Assembly (NCBI GenBank): GCA_900469625.1
Contig: UBXV01000007.1
Coordinates: forward strand, 248,001-312,000
Origin: Hyphomicrobiales bacterium
GTDB taxonomy: Bacteria; Pseudomonadota; Alphaproteobacteria; Rhizobiales; Rhizobiaceae
Reading direction: 5' to 3'
Length of the DNA: 64,000 bases
This document shows, piece after piece, positions 56,675-64,000 of this stretch (its first letter is position 1; the number at the start of each line of letters is the position of its first letter). A program made the position numbers and the translations under genes. The notes below the pieces were generated by a model. That model was not told the origin of the DNA. It made no database searches and saw only the letters and a program-made list of their open reading frames with translations.

Positions 56675-57067
56675 CTAGAACGCCTCGAAATCGCCTGCCG
56701 CCTTCGTCAGCGGCTGCGAATGGCCGTGGCGCAGCATGCCGTTGCCGAGCGCCTTCTTCATGTCGGCGAGCTTGACCAGATTGACGGCTGTCGTCACGTC
56801 GACGAGGCAGGTTTCGGGAATTGCGGCCGTGATCGTGTCGATGAACTCCGCGAGGCCGCGGGTCTTCTGGACTGCCAGATCAATACCCTGCAGCACCATC
56901 ATGTCGTCGGGATTATCGAGTGCGGTGGGACCGCGGCCGCCGAGTAGCTGCGGCTCGATGCGTTCGATGAGATAGGCGACGTCGTGAAGTTCGGTGACGA
57001 CGCGCATCAACACTTCGGGCAGCGATTCTTCCACGTGCGGCATGTGGGCCTGGTAGTCAGTCTGCAT
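56675..57067 (-). CDS. cheT: CheT, chemotaxis signal-termination protein
   Basis: This is a 130-residue helical cytosolic protein, counterpart of the last che-operon gene in S. meliloti. It contains D63-L-A-V-Q67, the DxxxQ arrangement used by CheZ-type phosphatases to act on CheY-P. In S. meliloti CheT has been reported to act in signal termination and to bind CheR. It lies 73 bases after cheD. Confidence 0.86.
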   Translation of the reverse strand: MQTDYQAHMPHVEESLPEVLMRVVTELHDVAYLIERIEPQLLGGRGPTALDNPDDMMVLQGIDLAVQKTRGLAEFIDTITAAIPETCLVDVTTAVNLVKLADMKKALGNGMLRHGHSQPLTKAAGDFEAF

Positions 57068-57140
57068 TGGCGGTTCTCACGTGGTTTGTCTGGCGATAGT
57101 CAAGGCAGTATGGTCGGCCTGCGGAGCGAACTCCGCAGGA

Positions 57141-57695
57141 TCAGAAGAATTCGATGGAGCTTTCGACCGGACGCGGAGCCACCACGGGACGCTCTTCCAG
57201 CTGGACCGTGCGCTGGGTCTCGACGCCTGTGAGGGCGTACTGACGGGCACGGCCCGAAGAAGGCCAGTATTCGAGTTTGCGGCCGTGCTCGCCTCCGGTG
57301 CTCTCGCCGACGATGCGGATGCCTTCGTCGAGCAGGAACTGCCGGGCGAAGGCGGCATTCTGCTCGCCGACATTCGAGAACCGCGCGATGGTCTTGGCGC
57401 CACCGAAGATCTTGGCTTCCAATCGGTCGCGACGGGCGCCCTGCTTCAACAGACCGTTGATCAGGAGCTCCATCAGGTGGACCCCATAGCGGGTCGCATC
57501 GCCGCCGGATGCGGGCGACGATGCCGAACCCGGCAGCAGAAAATGATTCATGCCGCCGACTCCGACCACGGGATCGCGCATGCACGCGGCCACGCAGGAA
57601 CCGAGAATGGTCGACAACACCACATTGGGATCGTTGAAGACCTTGTACTCGCCCTGAATGACATGCACGCGCTTGCCGACGGCTTCCATGTTCAT
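57141..57695 (-). CDS. cheD: CheD, chemoreceptor glutamine deamidase
   Basis: This is a 184-residue deamidase that converts receptor glutamines to glutamates. The catalytic cysteine lies in [14 protein letters not shown] and the histidine in [10 protein letters not shown]. Length is normal. Its ATG overlaps the cheY2 stop by four bases (57695-57692). Confidence 0.95.
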   Translation of the reverse strand: MNMEAVGKRVHVIQGEYKVFNDPNVVLSTILGSCVAACMRDPVVGVGGMNHFLLPGSASSPASGGDATRYGVHLMELLINGLLKQGARRDRLEAKIFGGAKTIARFSNVGEQNAAFARQFLLDEGIRIVGESTGGEHGRKLEYWPSSGRARQYALTGVETQRTVQLEERPVVAPRPVESSIEFF

Positions 57696-58081
57696 TTCAG
57701 TGCCCCAAATACGGCTTCGATCGCGGCCTTCATCTTTTCGATGGTGAACGGCTTGGCCAGCACGTTGTTGGCGCCGAGTGCCGCCGCCTTCTGCACCAGC
57801 GCGCGGTCGCCCTGCGCCGTCAGAATGATAAATGCGGCCTTCTTTGTGGCCGGATTGGACCGGACCGCCTGGAGCAGGCCAAGACCGTCCATCTTCGGCA
57901 TATTGAAGTCGGAGATCACCAGGTGGTGCGGGTTCTGGGCCATGATCTTCATGCCCTGTTCCCCGTCACCGGCAGCGGTGATCTGCTTGAAGCCCAGCTG
58001 CTGCAGGGCATCGCCCAGAAGCAGTCGGCTCGTGACCTGATCGTCGACGATCAGAACTTTGATTTTTTCGGCGATGGACAT
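57692..58081 (-). CDS. cheY2: CheY2, motor response regulator
   Basis: This is a 129-residue single-domain response regulator. The phospho-acceptor is D58 ([14 protein letters not shown]), with D13/D14, T88 and K110. In S. meliloti CheY2-P is the form that slows the motor, and CheY1 is a phosphate sink. It starts at the last base of the cheB stop (58081). Confidence 0.95.
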   Translation of the reverse strand: MSIAEKIKVLIVDDQVTSRLLLGDALQQLGFKQITAAGDGEQGMKIMAQNPHHLVISDFNMPKMDGLGLLQAVRSNPATKKAAFIILTAQGDRALVQKAAALGANNVLAKPFTIEKMKAAIEAVFGALK

Positions 58082-59139
58082 TATTCGCTTCCTTCCTTCC
58101 GGAGCGCCGCTGTCTTCAGTATCTCTTCCCCGATGGAACCGAGGGGGAGCTGGGTTTCGACGGCGCCCAATTCATAGGCAACTCTCGGCATGCCGTAGAC
58201 GACACATGTCTTTTCGTTCTGGCCGAAGGTCTTTGCTCCGGCATGCCGCATTTTCAGAAGACCGGATGCGCCGTCACGGCCCATGCCCGTCAGGATGACG
58301 CCGATCGCATTGCGACCGGCAAGCTCGGCGACGGAATCAAACAGCACGTCGACAGAAGGACGGTGACCGTTGACCGGATCGCGATCGATGAGGCGGCAGC
58401 AGGGTGCCGTGGGGTTGGCGACCTGCAGGTGGCGCTCGCCGCCCGGTGCCAGGTAGACCTTGCCGATTTCCAGGCGCGCGCCGTCGGTTGCTTCCTGCAC
58501 CGTTGGCGCACACAGGCGATTGAGTCGCTCGGCAAAGCTCTTGGTGAAGGTGTGTGGCATATGCTGCGTGATCACCGTCGGTGGGCAGTTCGCCGGGAAT
58601 TTCTGCAACACGGTGATCAGCGCCTCGACGCCGCCAGTGGAGGCGCCGATCGCGACGATCTTGCGTCCGGCCCGATATTCGGAAGCGCTGTTGACGTTTG
58701 CGGCAGCAGGCGCTGCCGCCTTGTTGCCGGTGATGATGAACTTGCGCTGCGAGCGGGCGGCCGCCTTTACCTTGTCGATCAGACCGGCAAAAGGATTGGG
58801 ATCGCCCGGAAGCGGCTTGCCGACGCAGTCGAAAGCACCGATCTCAAGCGCCGCGATCGTCGCTTCCGCACCCTTGTGCGTCAGCGTCGATACCATGATG
58901 ACCGGCATCGGCCGCAGGCGCATGATCTTGTCGAGGAATTCCAGCCCGTTCATGTTGGGCATCTCGATGTCGAGCGTGACGACATCGGGATCGAGCTGCT
59001 TGATCGCCTGGCGCGCTTCCATGGCATCGGCCGCCTGGCCGACGACGGTGACGCCTGGATCGGAGTTGAGAACGGCCGTGATCAGGCCACGCATGGTGGC
59101 CGAGTCATCGACGACGAGAACGCGAGCGGGTGCGGTCAT
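58081..59139 (-). CDS. cheB: CheB, receptor methylesterase
   Basis: This is a 352-residue enzyme with a receiver domain (D57 in [16 protein letters not shown]) and a C-terminal methylesterase. The catalytic serine is in [13 protein letters not shown], the histidine in [16 protein letters not shown] and the aspartate in [10 protein letters not shown]. The ATG at 59139 overlaps the cheR stop (ATGA) and has GGGAGGA upstream. It removes methyl groups from receptors and, with CheD, deamidates them. Confidence 0.96.
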   Translation of the reverse strand: MTAPARVLVVDDSATMRGLITAVLNSDPGVTVVGQAADAMEARQAIKQLDPDVVTLDIEMPNMNGLEFLDKIMRLRPMPVIMVSTLTHKGAEATIAALEIGAFDCVGKPLPGDPNPFAGLIDKVKAAARSQRKFIITGNKAAAPAAANVNSASEYRAGRKIVAIGASTGGVEALITVLQKFPANCPPTVITQHMPHTFTKSFAERLNRLCAPTVQEATDGARLEIGKVYLAPGGERHLQVANPTAPCCRLIDRDPVNGHRPSVDVLFDSVAELAGRNAIGVILTGMGRDGASGLLKMRHAGAKTFGQNEKTCVVYGMPRVAYELGAVETQLPLGSIGEEILKTAALRKEGSE

Positions 59140-60044
59140 ACCCGTCCTCCCTGAAACTTGCCGGTATGGCGGTAAGTGGTGATGCCGATGTTGTCGAACT
59201 GCGACTTGGCGTCGCCCGACACGCGCTCGGAATGACCGATGTACAGATGGCCATTGCTGGCGAGCATTCCGGCAAAGCGCGACCAGATCTTCATCTGTGT
59301 CGGTTCGTCGAAGTAGATGACGACGTTGCGGCAGAAGATGACGTCGAACGGTCCCTTGAACGGCCACTGCGCCATCAGGTTCAGTTCGTTGAAGGTGATC
59401 AGCCGCTTGACGCGATCGTCGATCTGCCATTTGAAGCGACCACCGGAATTGACCTCGTCGAACCACTGCTTGCGCATGGCCGGATTGACCGTTTCCAGCG
59501 CCGTGGCGTCATAGGCGCCGGCCCGGGCCAGCGCCAGGATCTTCGGGTCGATGTCGGTGGCGAGAATGCGAAAATCGTAGTCCGCCGCGTTCGGCAGCAG
59601 CGACAGCACCGTCAAGGCGATCGAATAGGGTTCCTGGCCATCCGAGCAGGCGGCAGACCAGATGCGCACTCGACCGCCGGCCTTGGCGCGCGCGATCAGC
59701 TCGGGCAGAACCTCCGTCTTCAGATGCTCGAAATGATGGTTCTCGCGAAAGAAGCGGGTGAAATTCGTCGTCAGGTGCGAAAGCATGTCGCGACGGGCAG
59801 CAGCCCCCGCTGGTGAGGAAACCAGCTGACAGTAGTCGCGGAACCCCTTCAGGCCGAGATTGCGGATATGCTTCGACAGCCGGGAATAGACCAGCGATGC
59901 CTTGGTCTCGTTGAGATAGATGCCGGCGTCGGCATAGATCATCGCGGCGATTTCCGTCAGATCGCGGCGGGTCAGCGGATACTCGCCGCTTGCCAGGCAC
60001 TCGTCGGGCGATTGTTTCTGGTCCAGAATGGCCTGGTTTCTCAT
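59136..60044 (-). CDS. cheR: CheR, receptor methyltransferase
   Basis: This is a 302-residue S-adenosylmethionine-dependent methyltransferase. An N-terminal helical domain precedes the SAM-binding region ([20 protein letters not shown], then [10 protein letters not shown]) and [18 protein letters not shown]. Overlaps of four bases with cheW and cheB suggest coupled translation. Confidence 0.96.
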   Translation of the reverse strand: MRNQAILDQKQSPDECLASGEYPLTRRDLTEIAAMIYADAGIYLNETKASLVYSRLSKHIRNLGLKGFRDYCQLVSSPAGAAARRDMLSHLTTNFTRFFRENHHFEHLKTEVLPELIARAKAGGRVRIWSAACSDGQEPYSIALTVLSLLPNAADYDFRILATDIDPKILALARAGAYDATALETVNPAMRKQWFDEVNSGGRFKWQIDDRVKRLITFNELNLMAQWPFKGPFDVIFCRNVVIYFDEPTQMKIWSRFAGMLASNGHLYIGHSERVSGDAKSQFDNIGITTYRHTGKFQGGRV

Positions 60045-60520
60045 GCTGCTTCCCTTTCTTCCTGCGGGAAGACAGATTCAAGTTCGATCAGGCAGATCAG
60101 CCGGCCCTCGATTGCCAGCACGCCGCGGGCGAAACTGCGTTCGAATTCCGAAGACACGACATCCGGCGTCGGCTGGATCTTGTCGTCGGTGATCGTCAGG
60201 ATGTCGGAGACGGCATCGACGAGCATCCCGACCACCTGGTTCTTCACCTGGGCAACGATGATGACATGCCGGACCGTCGGCTCGGCAGGTTTCATGCCGA
60301 GACGTGCCGAGAGATCAACGATCGGCAATACCGCACCGCGCAGATTGATGATGCCGAGCATATAGTCCGGCGCATGCGGCATCGCCGTTGCCGGCGTCCA
60401 TCCGCGGATTTCGCGGACGGACATCACGTTCACGCAGAACTCCTGATCGCCGACGCGGAAAGCAATCAGCTCTCGTCCGTCCGTGGTCAGATTCCTTGCG
60501 GCATAGGTCATCACATTCAT
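60041..60520 (-). CDS. cheW: CheW, receptor-kinase adaptor
   Basis: This is a 159-residue adaptor linking CheA to chemoreceptors ([40 protein letters not shown]). It overlaps cheA and cheR by four bases each. Length is normal. Confidence 0.95.
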   Translation of the reverse strand: MNVMTYAARNLTTDGRELIAFRVGDQEFCVNVMSVREIRGWTPATAMPHAPDYMLGIINLRGAVLPIVDLSARLGMKPAEPTVRHVIIVAQVKNQVVGMLVDAVSDILTITDDKIQPTPDVVSSEFERSFARGVLAIEGRLICLIELESVFPQEEREAA

Positions 60521-62805
60521 CCAGCAGCAGCGAGTGACATTTCAGGCTTGAGCGAATGGCCACGTGATGCGGCCACGATCGTGTCGACGTCGAGGATGAG
60601 CGCCACGCGACCGTCTCCGAGAATGGTCGCGGCAGCGATGCCGGGCACGTGGGTGTAGTTGGCCTCGAGGCTCTTGATGACGACCTGGCGCTGGCCTTGG
60701 ATGGCGTCGACCATCAGTGCTCGCTGGCCGCCGCCTTCCGATTCCACCAGAAGGGCCACGCCCTCGACCGGGTTTGCCTGGCTGGCGCGGAAGTTGAGGA
60801 TGCGACCGACATCGACCAGCGGGCAGAAGGAGTTGCGGATCGAGATCAGCCGCTGGTTGGAGCCGAAGGAATGAATGGCGGCGGCTTCCGGCTGCAGCGT
60901 CTCGACGATTGCCGTCAGCGGCACCACCAGCGTCTGGTTGGCAACAGTGACGACCATGCCGTCGAGAACGGCGAGCGTCAGCGGCAGGCTCATGGTGAAG
61001 ATCGAGCCATGGCCAGGCTTCGACGAGATGTTGATACGGCCACCGAGCGCCTGGATCGAGCGCTTGACCACGTCCATGCCGACACCGCGGCCGGAAATGT
61101 CGGAGATCTTGTCGGCCGTCGAGAAGCCGGCGTGGAAGATCAGGTTGTCGATCTCCTCGTCGGAGAGATTGGCGTCGGCTGCGATCAGGTCGTTGTCGAT
61201 CGCCTTCTGGCGCACCTTCTCGCGGTTGATGCCGGCGCCGTCGTCGGCCAGTTCGATGACGATGCGGCCCGAACGATGCTTTGCCGTCAGGCGCACAGTG
61301 CCTTCGGCGCTCTTGCCGGCAGCAAGACGCTTCTCAGGCGTTTCCAGGCCGTGGTCGACGGCGTTGCGGATCATATGCGTCAACGGCTCGGCCAGCTTGT
61401 CGATGACCGTCTTGTCGACTTCCGTATTCTCGCCTTCGGTGATCAGTCGAACCGATTTTCCGGTCATGTCGGCGATTTCGCGAACGATACGCGACATGCG
61501 CTGGAACACCGGCTTTACCGGTTGGGCGCGGATCGCCATGACCGAATCCTGGATCTCGCGGGTGAGCTGCTGCAGCTCTTCGAGGCCCATGTTGATCGAG
61601 GACGTGCCGTTGGCGTCGTTTTCGACCACGCTCTGCGACAGCATCGCCTGGTTGATCACGAGCTCGCCGACAAGGTTGATCAGGCGGTCGACGCGATCGA
61701 GATCGACACGAATGGTCGGGGTCGCGGCGGACGCGGCAGCCTGCTGGGCGGCGGCCGACTGCGCGGCAGCACTGGCCGCAGCGCCTGCCGATTTTTCAGC
61801 GGGTGCGCGGTTGGCCGACTGGGCCATCTGCAGCACATTGCTGGCGGTGGCGGCCGCCGAAACAGCGGCATCACGGATTTCCTGCTGGGCGGCCAGCTGC
61901 TCTTCTTCCTCGATCACGCCGACCGACACTGCCGGCTCGTCGTCGAGGATGGAGAGGTCGAAGGGCACGGGCTGCATCGGCAGCTCCTCGCCGGGTGCGG
62001 CGGCTTCGCCAGCAACCAGCGTGACCTCGAGGTCGCAATCCCACTCGGCGAATTCGAACACGGTGCGGATCGCATCCTCGCCCTTGTCCGTCTTCAGCGA
62101 GATCTTCCAGGCGAAGTAGGCGGATTCCGGGCTCAGGCGATCAAGCGCCGGCAGCGCGTCCATGTCGCAATGGATGCTCATCTCGCCAAGACGGGAGAGG
62201 TCGCGCAGAAGCAGCGTTGCCTCGTTGCCCTTGGCATAGAGATCCGATTTCGGCTTGAAGACGATCTCGTAGGTCGGCATGTCAATGAGCGCAGGCTCGT
62301 CCGCTTCGAAATCATCGAATGAGAACGCCACCGGCTGGAAGCCTTCGTCGTTGACGACGGGGGCAACAGCCACCGGGGCTGCCTTGGCAACCGGTTCGGG
62401 GGCGGCCGACGCCTGCGGCACTTCGCCGTTGGCGAGCGCTTCCAGCTCCTTGATCAGCTGGCGGCTGCGCGCCTCGTCGACGCTACCGCCATCGCGGGCA
62501 GCATTGGTCAGGTCGGCCAGAACGTCGGCCGACTTCAGCATTACCTTCAGAACCTCAGGACCGGGGTCGAGCCTGTTGGAGCGAACGCAATCAAGTGTCG
62601 TCTCGAACACGTGCGCGAACGAGACGAGGTCGTCGAGCCCGAAGGCGCCAGCGCCACCCTTGATCGAGTGCACGGCGCGAAACACGGCATTGACCGTTTC
62701 CGGATCGCGGTCGCCGTCATTGAGCTTCAGCAGACCCGATTCCAGTTCGGCGAGTTGTTCCTCGCACTCCTGAAAGAAGATCTCTTTGATTTCGTTCATA
62801 TCCAT
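60517..62805 (-). CDS. cheA: CheA, chemotaxis histidine kinase
   Basis: This is a 762-residue kinase. The phosphorylated histidine is H46 in the HPt domain ([17 protein letters not shown]). An alanine-rich linker follows, then the dimer domain ([20 protein letters not shown]), the ATPase domain ([40 protein letters not shown]) and the C-terminal CheW-like domain. It phosphorylates CheY1, CheY2 and CheB. The start at 62805 has GAGGAT eight bases upstream; a start two codons later is also possible. Confidence 0.97.
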   Translation of the reverse strand: MDMNEIKEIFFQECEEQLAELESGLLKLNDGDRDPETVNAVFRAVHSIKGGAGAFGLDDLVSFAHVFETTLDCVRSNRLDPGPEVLKVMLKSADVLADLTNAARDGGSVDEARSRQLIKELEALANGEVPQASAAPEPVAKAAPVAVAPVVNDEGFQPVAFSFDDFEADEPALIDMPTYEIVFKPKSDLYAKGNEATLLLRDLSRLGEMSIHCDMDALPALDRLSPESAYFAWKISLKTDKGEDAIRTVFEFAEWDCDLEVTLVAGEAAAPGEELPMQPVPFDLSILDDEPAVSVGVIEEEEQLAAQQEIRDAAVSAAATASNVLQMAQSANRAPAEKSAGAAASAAAQSAAAQQAAASAATPTIRVDLDRVDRLINLVGELVINQAMLSQSVVENDANGTSSINMGLEELQQLTREIQDSVMAIRAQPVKPVFQRMSRIVREIADMTGKSVRLITEGENTEVDKTVIDKLAEPLTHMIRNAVDHGLETPEKRLAAGKSAEGTVRLTAKHRSGRIVIELADDGAGINREKVRQKAIDNDLIAADANLSDEEIDNLIFHAGFSTADKISDISGRGVGMDVVKRSIQALGGRINISSKPGHGSIFTMSLPLTLAVLDGMVVTVANQTLVVPLTAIVETLQPEAAAIHSFGSNQRLISIRNSFCPLVDVGRILNFRASQANPVEGVALLVESEGGGQRALMVDAIQGQRQVVIKSLEANYTHVPGIAAATILGDGRVALILDVDTIVAASRGHSLKPEMSLAAAG

Positions 62806-62824
62806 TGGAGGCTATCCTCGGACT

Positions 62825-63190
62825 TCAGGCCGTTACGCGCTCGATTGCATCGATGAGTTTGGTCGGGTCGAACGGCTTGACGATCCAGCCGGTCGCACCG
62901 GCCTGGCGGGCGCGGTTCTTCTTCTCGGCATCGCTTTCCGTGGTCAGGACCAGGATCGGAATGGCGCGGTAGCGATCGTTCTTGCGCACGCCCTCGATGA
63001 AGCCGAAGCCGTCGAGACGGGGCATGTTGATGTCGGTGACGATAACGTCAGGATTGGCTTCCTCGAGAACCTCGAGGCCCTCGACGCCGTCTTCCGCCTG
63101 GATCGTCTCGAAGCCGGCATTGTTCAACGTGACCAGAAGCATGTTCCGGATCGTCCGGGAGTCGTCGACTGTCAGGACTCGCTTTTTCAT
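62825..63190 (-). CDS. cheY1: CheY1, response regulator (phosphate sink)
   Basis: This is a 121-residue single-domain response regulator with D53 (VIVTDINMPRLDGFGF), D9/D10 and K105 (VKPFDP). In S. meliloti CheY1 takes phosphate back from CheY2-P through CheA and is aided by CheS. It lies three bases after cheS and 19 before cheA. Confidence 0.94.
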   Translation of the reverse strand: MKKRVLTVDDSRTIRNMLLVTLNNAGFETIQAEDGVEGLEVLEEANPDVIVTDINMPRLDGFGFIEGVRKNDRYRAIPILVLTTESDAEKKNRARQAGATGWIVKPFDPTKLIDAIERVTA

Positions 63191-63193
63191 TCT

Positions 63194-63487
63194 TCAAATC
63201 TCCTTTGCCATCAGGTGGTCGATATCGACCCCGATGAGCTGTGTCGTTTTCTCGAAAGCGTCCGACACCTTGCTGAAGGTGAAAGACAAATGATCCTCGT
63301 CCCAAGTCTTGGCACCGGCCATCAGCACCTGAACGCAGAGCGTTCCCACCCGCTCCACGGCGGAGGCGTCGATGACGAGATCGCTGCCTTTCAGGCCCAA
63401 AAGCTTCTCATGCAGCGCCGTCGCTTCGTTCAGGTCCAGCACCGGAGCGAGGCTGAGCGTCTTTTGAGCGGTCTTCTTGCTGGCCAT
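63194..63487 (-). CDS. cheS: CheS, STAS-type chemotaxis accessory protein
   Basis: This is a 97-residue STAS-domain-like protein (LSLAPVLDLNEATALHEKLL; LVIDASAVERVGTLCVQVLM). In S. meliloti CheS binds CheA and speeds the loss of phosphate through CheY1. The ATG at 63487 has GAGG upstream; the longer in-frame reading overlaps the receptor gene and is unlikely. It lies 40 bases after the receptor stop. Confidence 0.9.
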   Translation of the reverse strand: MASKKTAQKTLSLAPVLDLNEATALHEKLLGLKGSDLVIDASAVERVGTLCVQVLMAGAKTWDEDHLSFTFSKVSDAFEKTTQLIGVDIDHLMAKEI

Positions 63488-63527
63488 TCCTGTTTCCTCA
63501 ACTGCGAACTCTTGAGTGCCCTTGCGA

Positions 63528-64000
63528 TCAGCGCTGCCAACCGGCGAACTGACGCTGCGGGCCGTCATCGAACAACGGCGCCGCCATTTCCTCTTCGACC
63601 GTAGCCAGGGGAGCCGCGAGGCTGCGTCCCTGGCTTGTCGCCTGTATTGGTGAAGCCGCGTGGCGACGTTCCACACGGAACCTGCGGATCGTCTCGCCGA
63701 GTTCGACGATGACATTGTGCAGATCATCGGAAGAACGGACGGTCTCGCCCGCCATCGCCGCACTCGTCTTGACGGCGTGCGAAATCGCGCCGATGTCGGA
63801 TGTCACGCCCTTGAGGTCGCCGACCTGCTGTTCGGCCTCGCGGGCGATGCCGGAAACGGCCGCATTGATCGATGTCACCTGCTCGACGATGCTGCTGATC
63901 GCATCCTGGGTGCGACCGACGATTTCGACGCCGGTCTCGACCTGTGCCTTGGTGCCGGTCACCAGCTGCTTGATTTCGCGTGCCGCTTCGCCGGAGCGCT
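63528..64000 (-). CDS. Chemoreceptor (methyl-accepting or internal), C-terminal part
   Basis: The gene runs off the right edge; 156 C-terminal codons are here. It has the helical signalling region ([40 protein letters not shown]) and ends QRQFAGWQR, without the NWETF-type pentapeptide that tethers CheR. In S. meliloti the first gene of the che operon is a soluble receptor (icpA), which fits the position, but the membrane part, if any, lies outside the window. I leave the symbol empty. Confidence 0.88.
   Translation of the reverse strand, partial: RSGEAAREIKQLVTGTKAQVETGVEIVGRTQDAISSIVEQVTSINAAVSGIAREAEQQVGDLKGVTSDIGAISHAVKTSAAMAGETVRSSDDLHNVIVELGETIRRFRVERRHAASPIQATSQGRSLAAPLATVEEEMAAPLFDDGPQRQFAGWQR

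Noticed and set aside
60649-62322. 557-codon plus-strand frame opposite cheA
   Set aside because: The minus strand encodes an unmistakable CheA with all catalytic motifs; the opposite frame has no recognisable motif.

Overview
The window is a GC-rich chromosomal segment from an alphaproteobacterium of the Rhizobiaceae, most likely Ensifer/Sinorhizobium. The evidence is gene content and order: an agl alpha-glucoside locus, a contiguous flagellar/motility/chemotaxis region with the rhizobial genes visN, visR, rem, motC, motD, motE, cheS and cheT, and four tandem flagellins. I see no rRNA, tRNA, CRISPR array, insertion sequence or prophage. Species-level assignment is inference.

Layout. (1) 1-4180: left-edge part of the agl operon on the minus strand (aglE, aglF, start of aglG) and the divergent LacI-type repressor gene aglR. 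Two matching palindromic operators lie between them. (2) 4172-5130: folD with its own terminator. (3) 5328-12915: a surface-polysaccharide block with a Wzz/GumC-type protein, an O-antigen-type flippase, a DUF6492-like protein, a WecG/TagA/CpsF transferase, a GT4-like transferase and a GT2 transferase. (4) 12923-24206: the late flagellar unit on the minus strand. In transcription order it is rem, flgE, flgK, flgL, flaF, flbT, flgD, fliQ, flhA, fliR, a FliJ-like gene, flgJ, a FlgN-like candidate and a membrane protein. (5) 24207-29373: the mot unit, with a FliH-like candidate, motB, motC, motD (fliK) and a lytic transglycosylase. (6) 29820-34460: four flagellin genes, each a separate unit with a shared 5'-leader block. 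(7) 34866-36779: a TPR/OGT-type glycosyltransferase between the flagellin and basal-body units. (8) 37035-46780: a long minus-strand basal-body unit (DUF1217 gene, flgF, fliI, orf, flgB, flgC, fliE, flgG, flgA, flgI, motE, flgH, fliL, fliP). (9) 46964-52295: plus-strand motA, fliM, fliN, fliG, terminator, flhB and an orf. (10) 52307-53800: visR and visN. (11) 54640-64000: fliF, then the che operon cheT, cheD, cheY2, cheB, cheR, cheW, cheA, cheY1, cheS and the 3' end of a chemoreceptor gene.

How it works together. In S. meliloti VisN/VisR activate rem, and Rem activates the flagellar and motility classes; the same genes are here. MotA/B form the stator, and MotC, MotD and MotE are the rhizobial accessory or export-control proteins. 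FliF/G/M/N, FlhA/B and FliP/Q/R form the rotor and export gate. The che operon has two CheY proteins plus CheS and CheT for signal termination. The main unexplained parts are the OGT-like enzyme beside the flagellins, the leader block shared by all four flagellin genes, the unassigned coiled-coil and helical proteins that may fill the FliH, FliJ and FlgN roles, the FG-rich FliN extension, and the AT-rich stretch upstream of visN.
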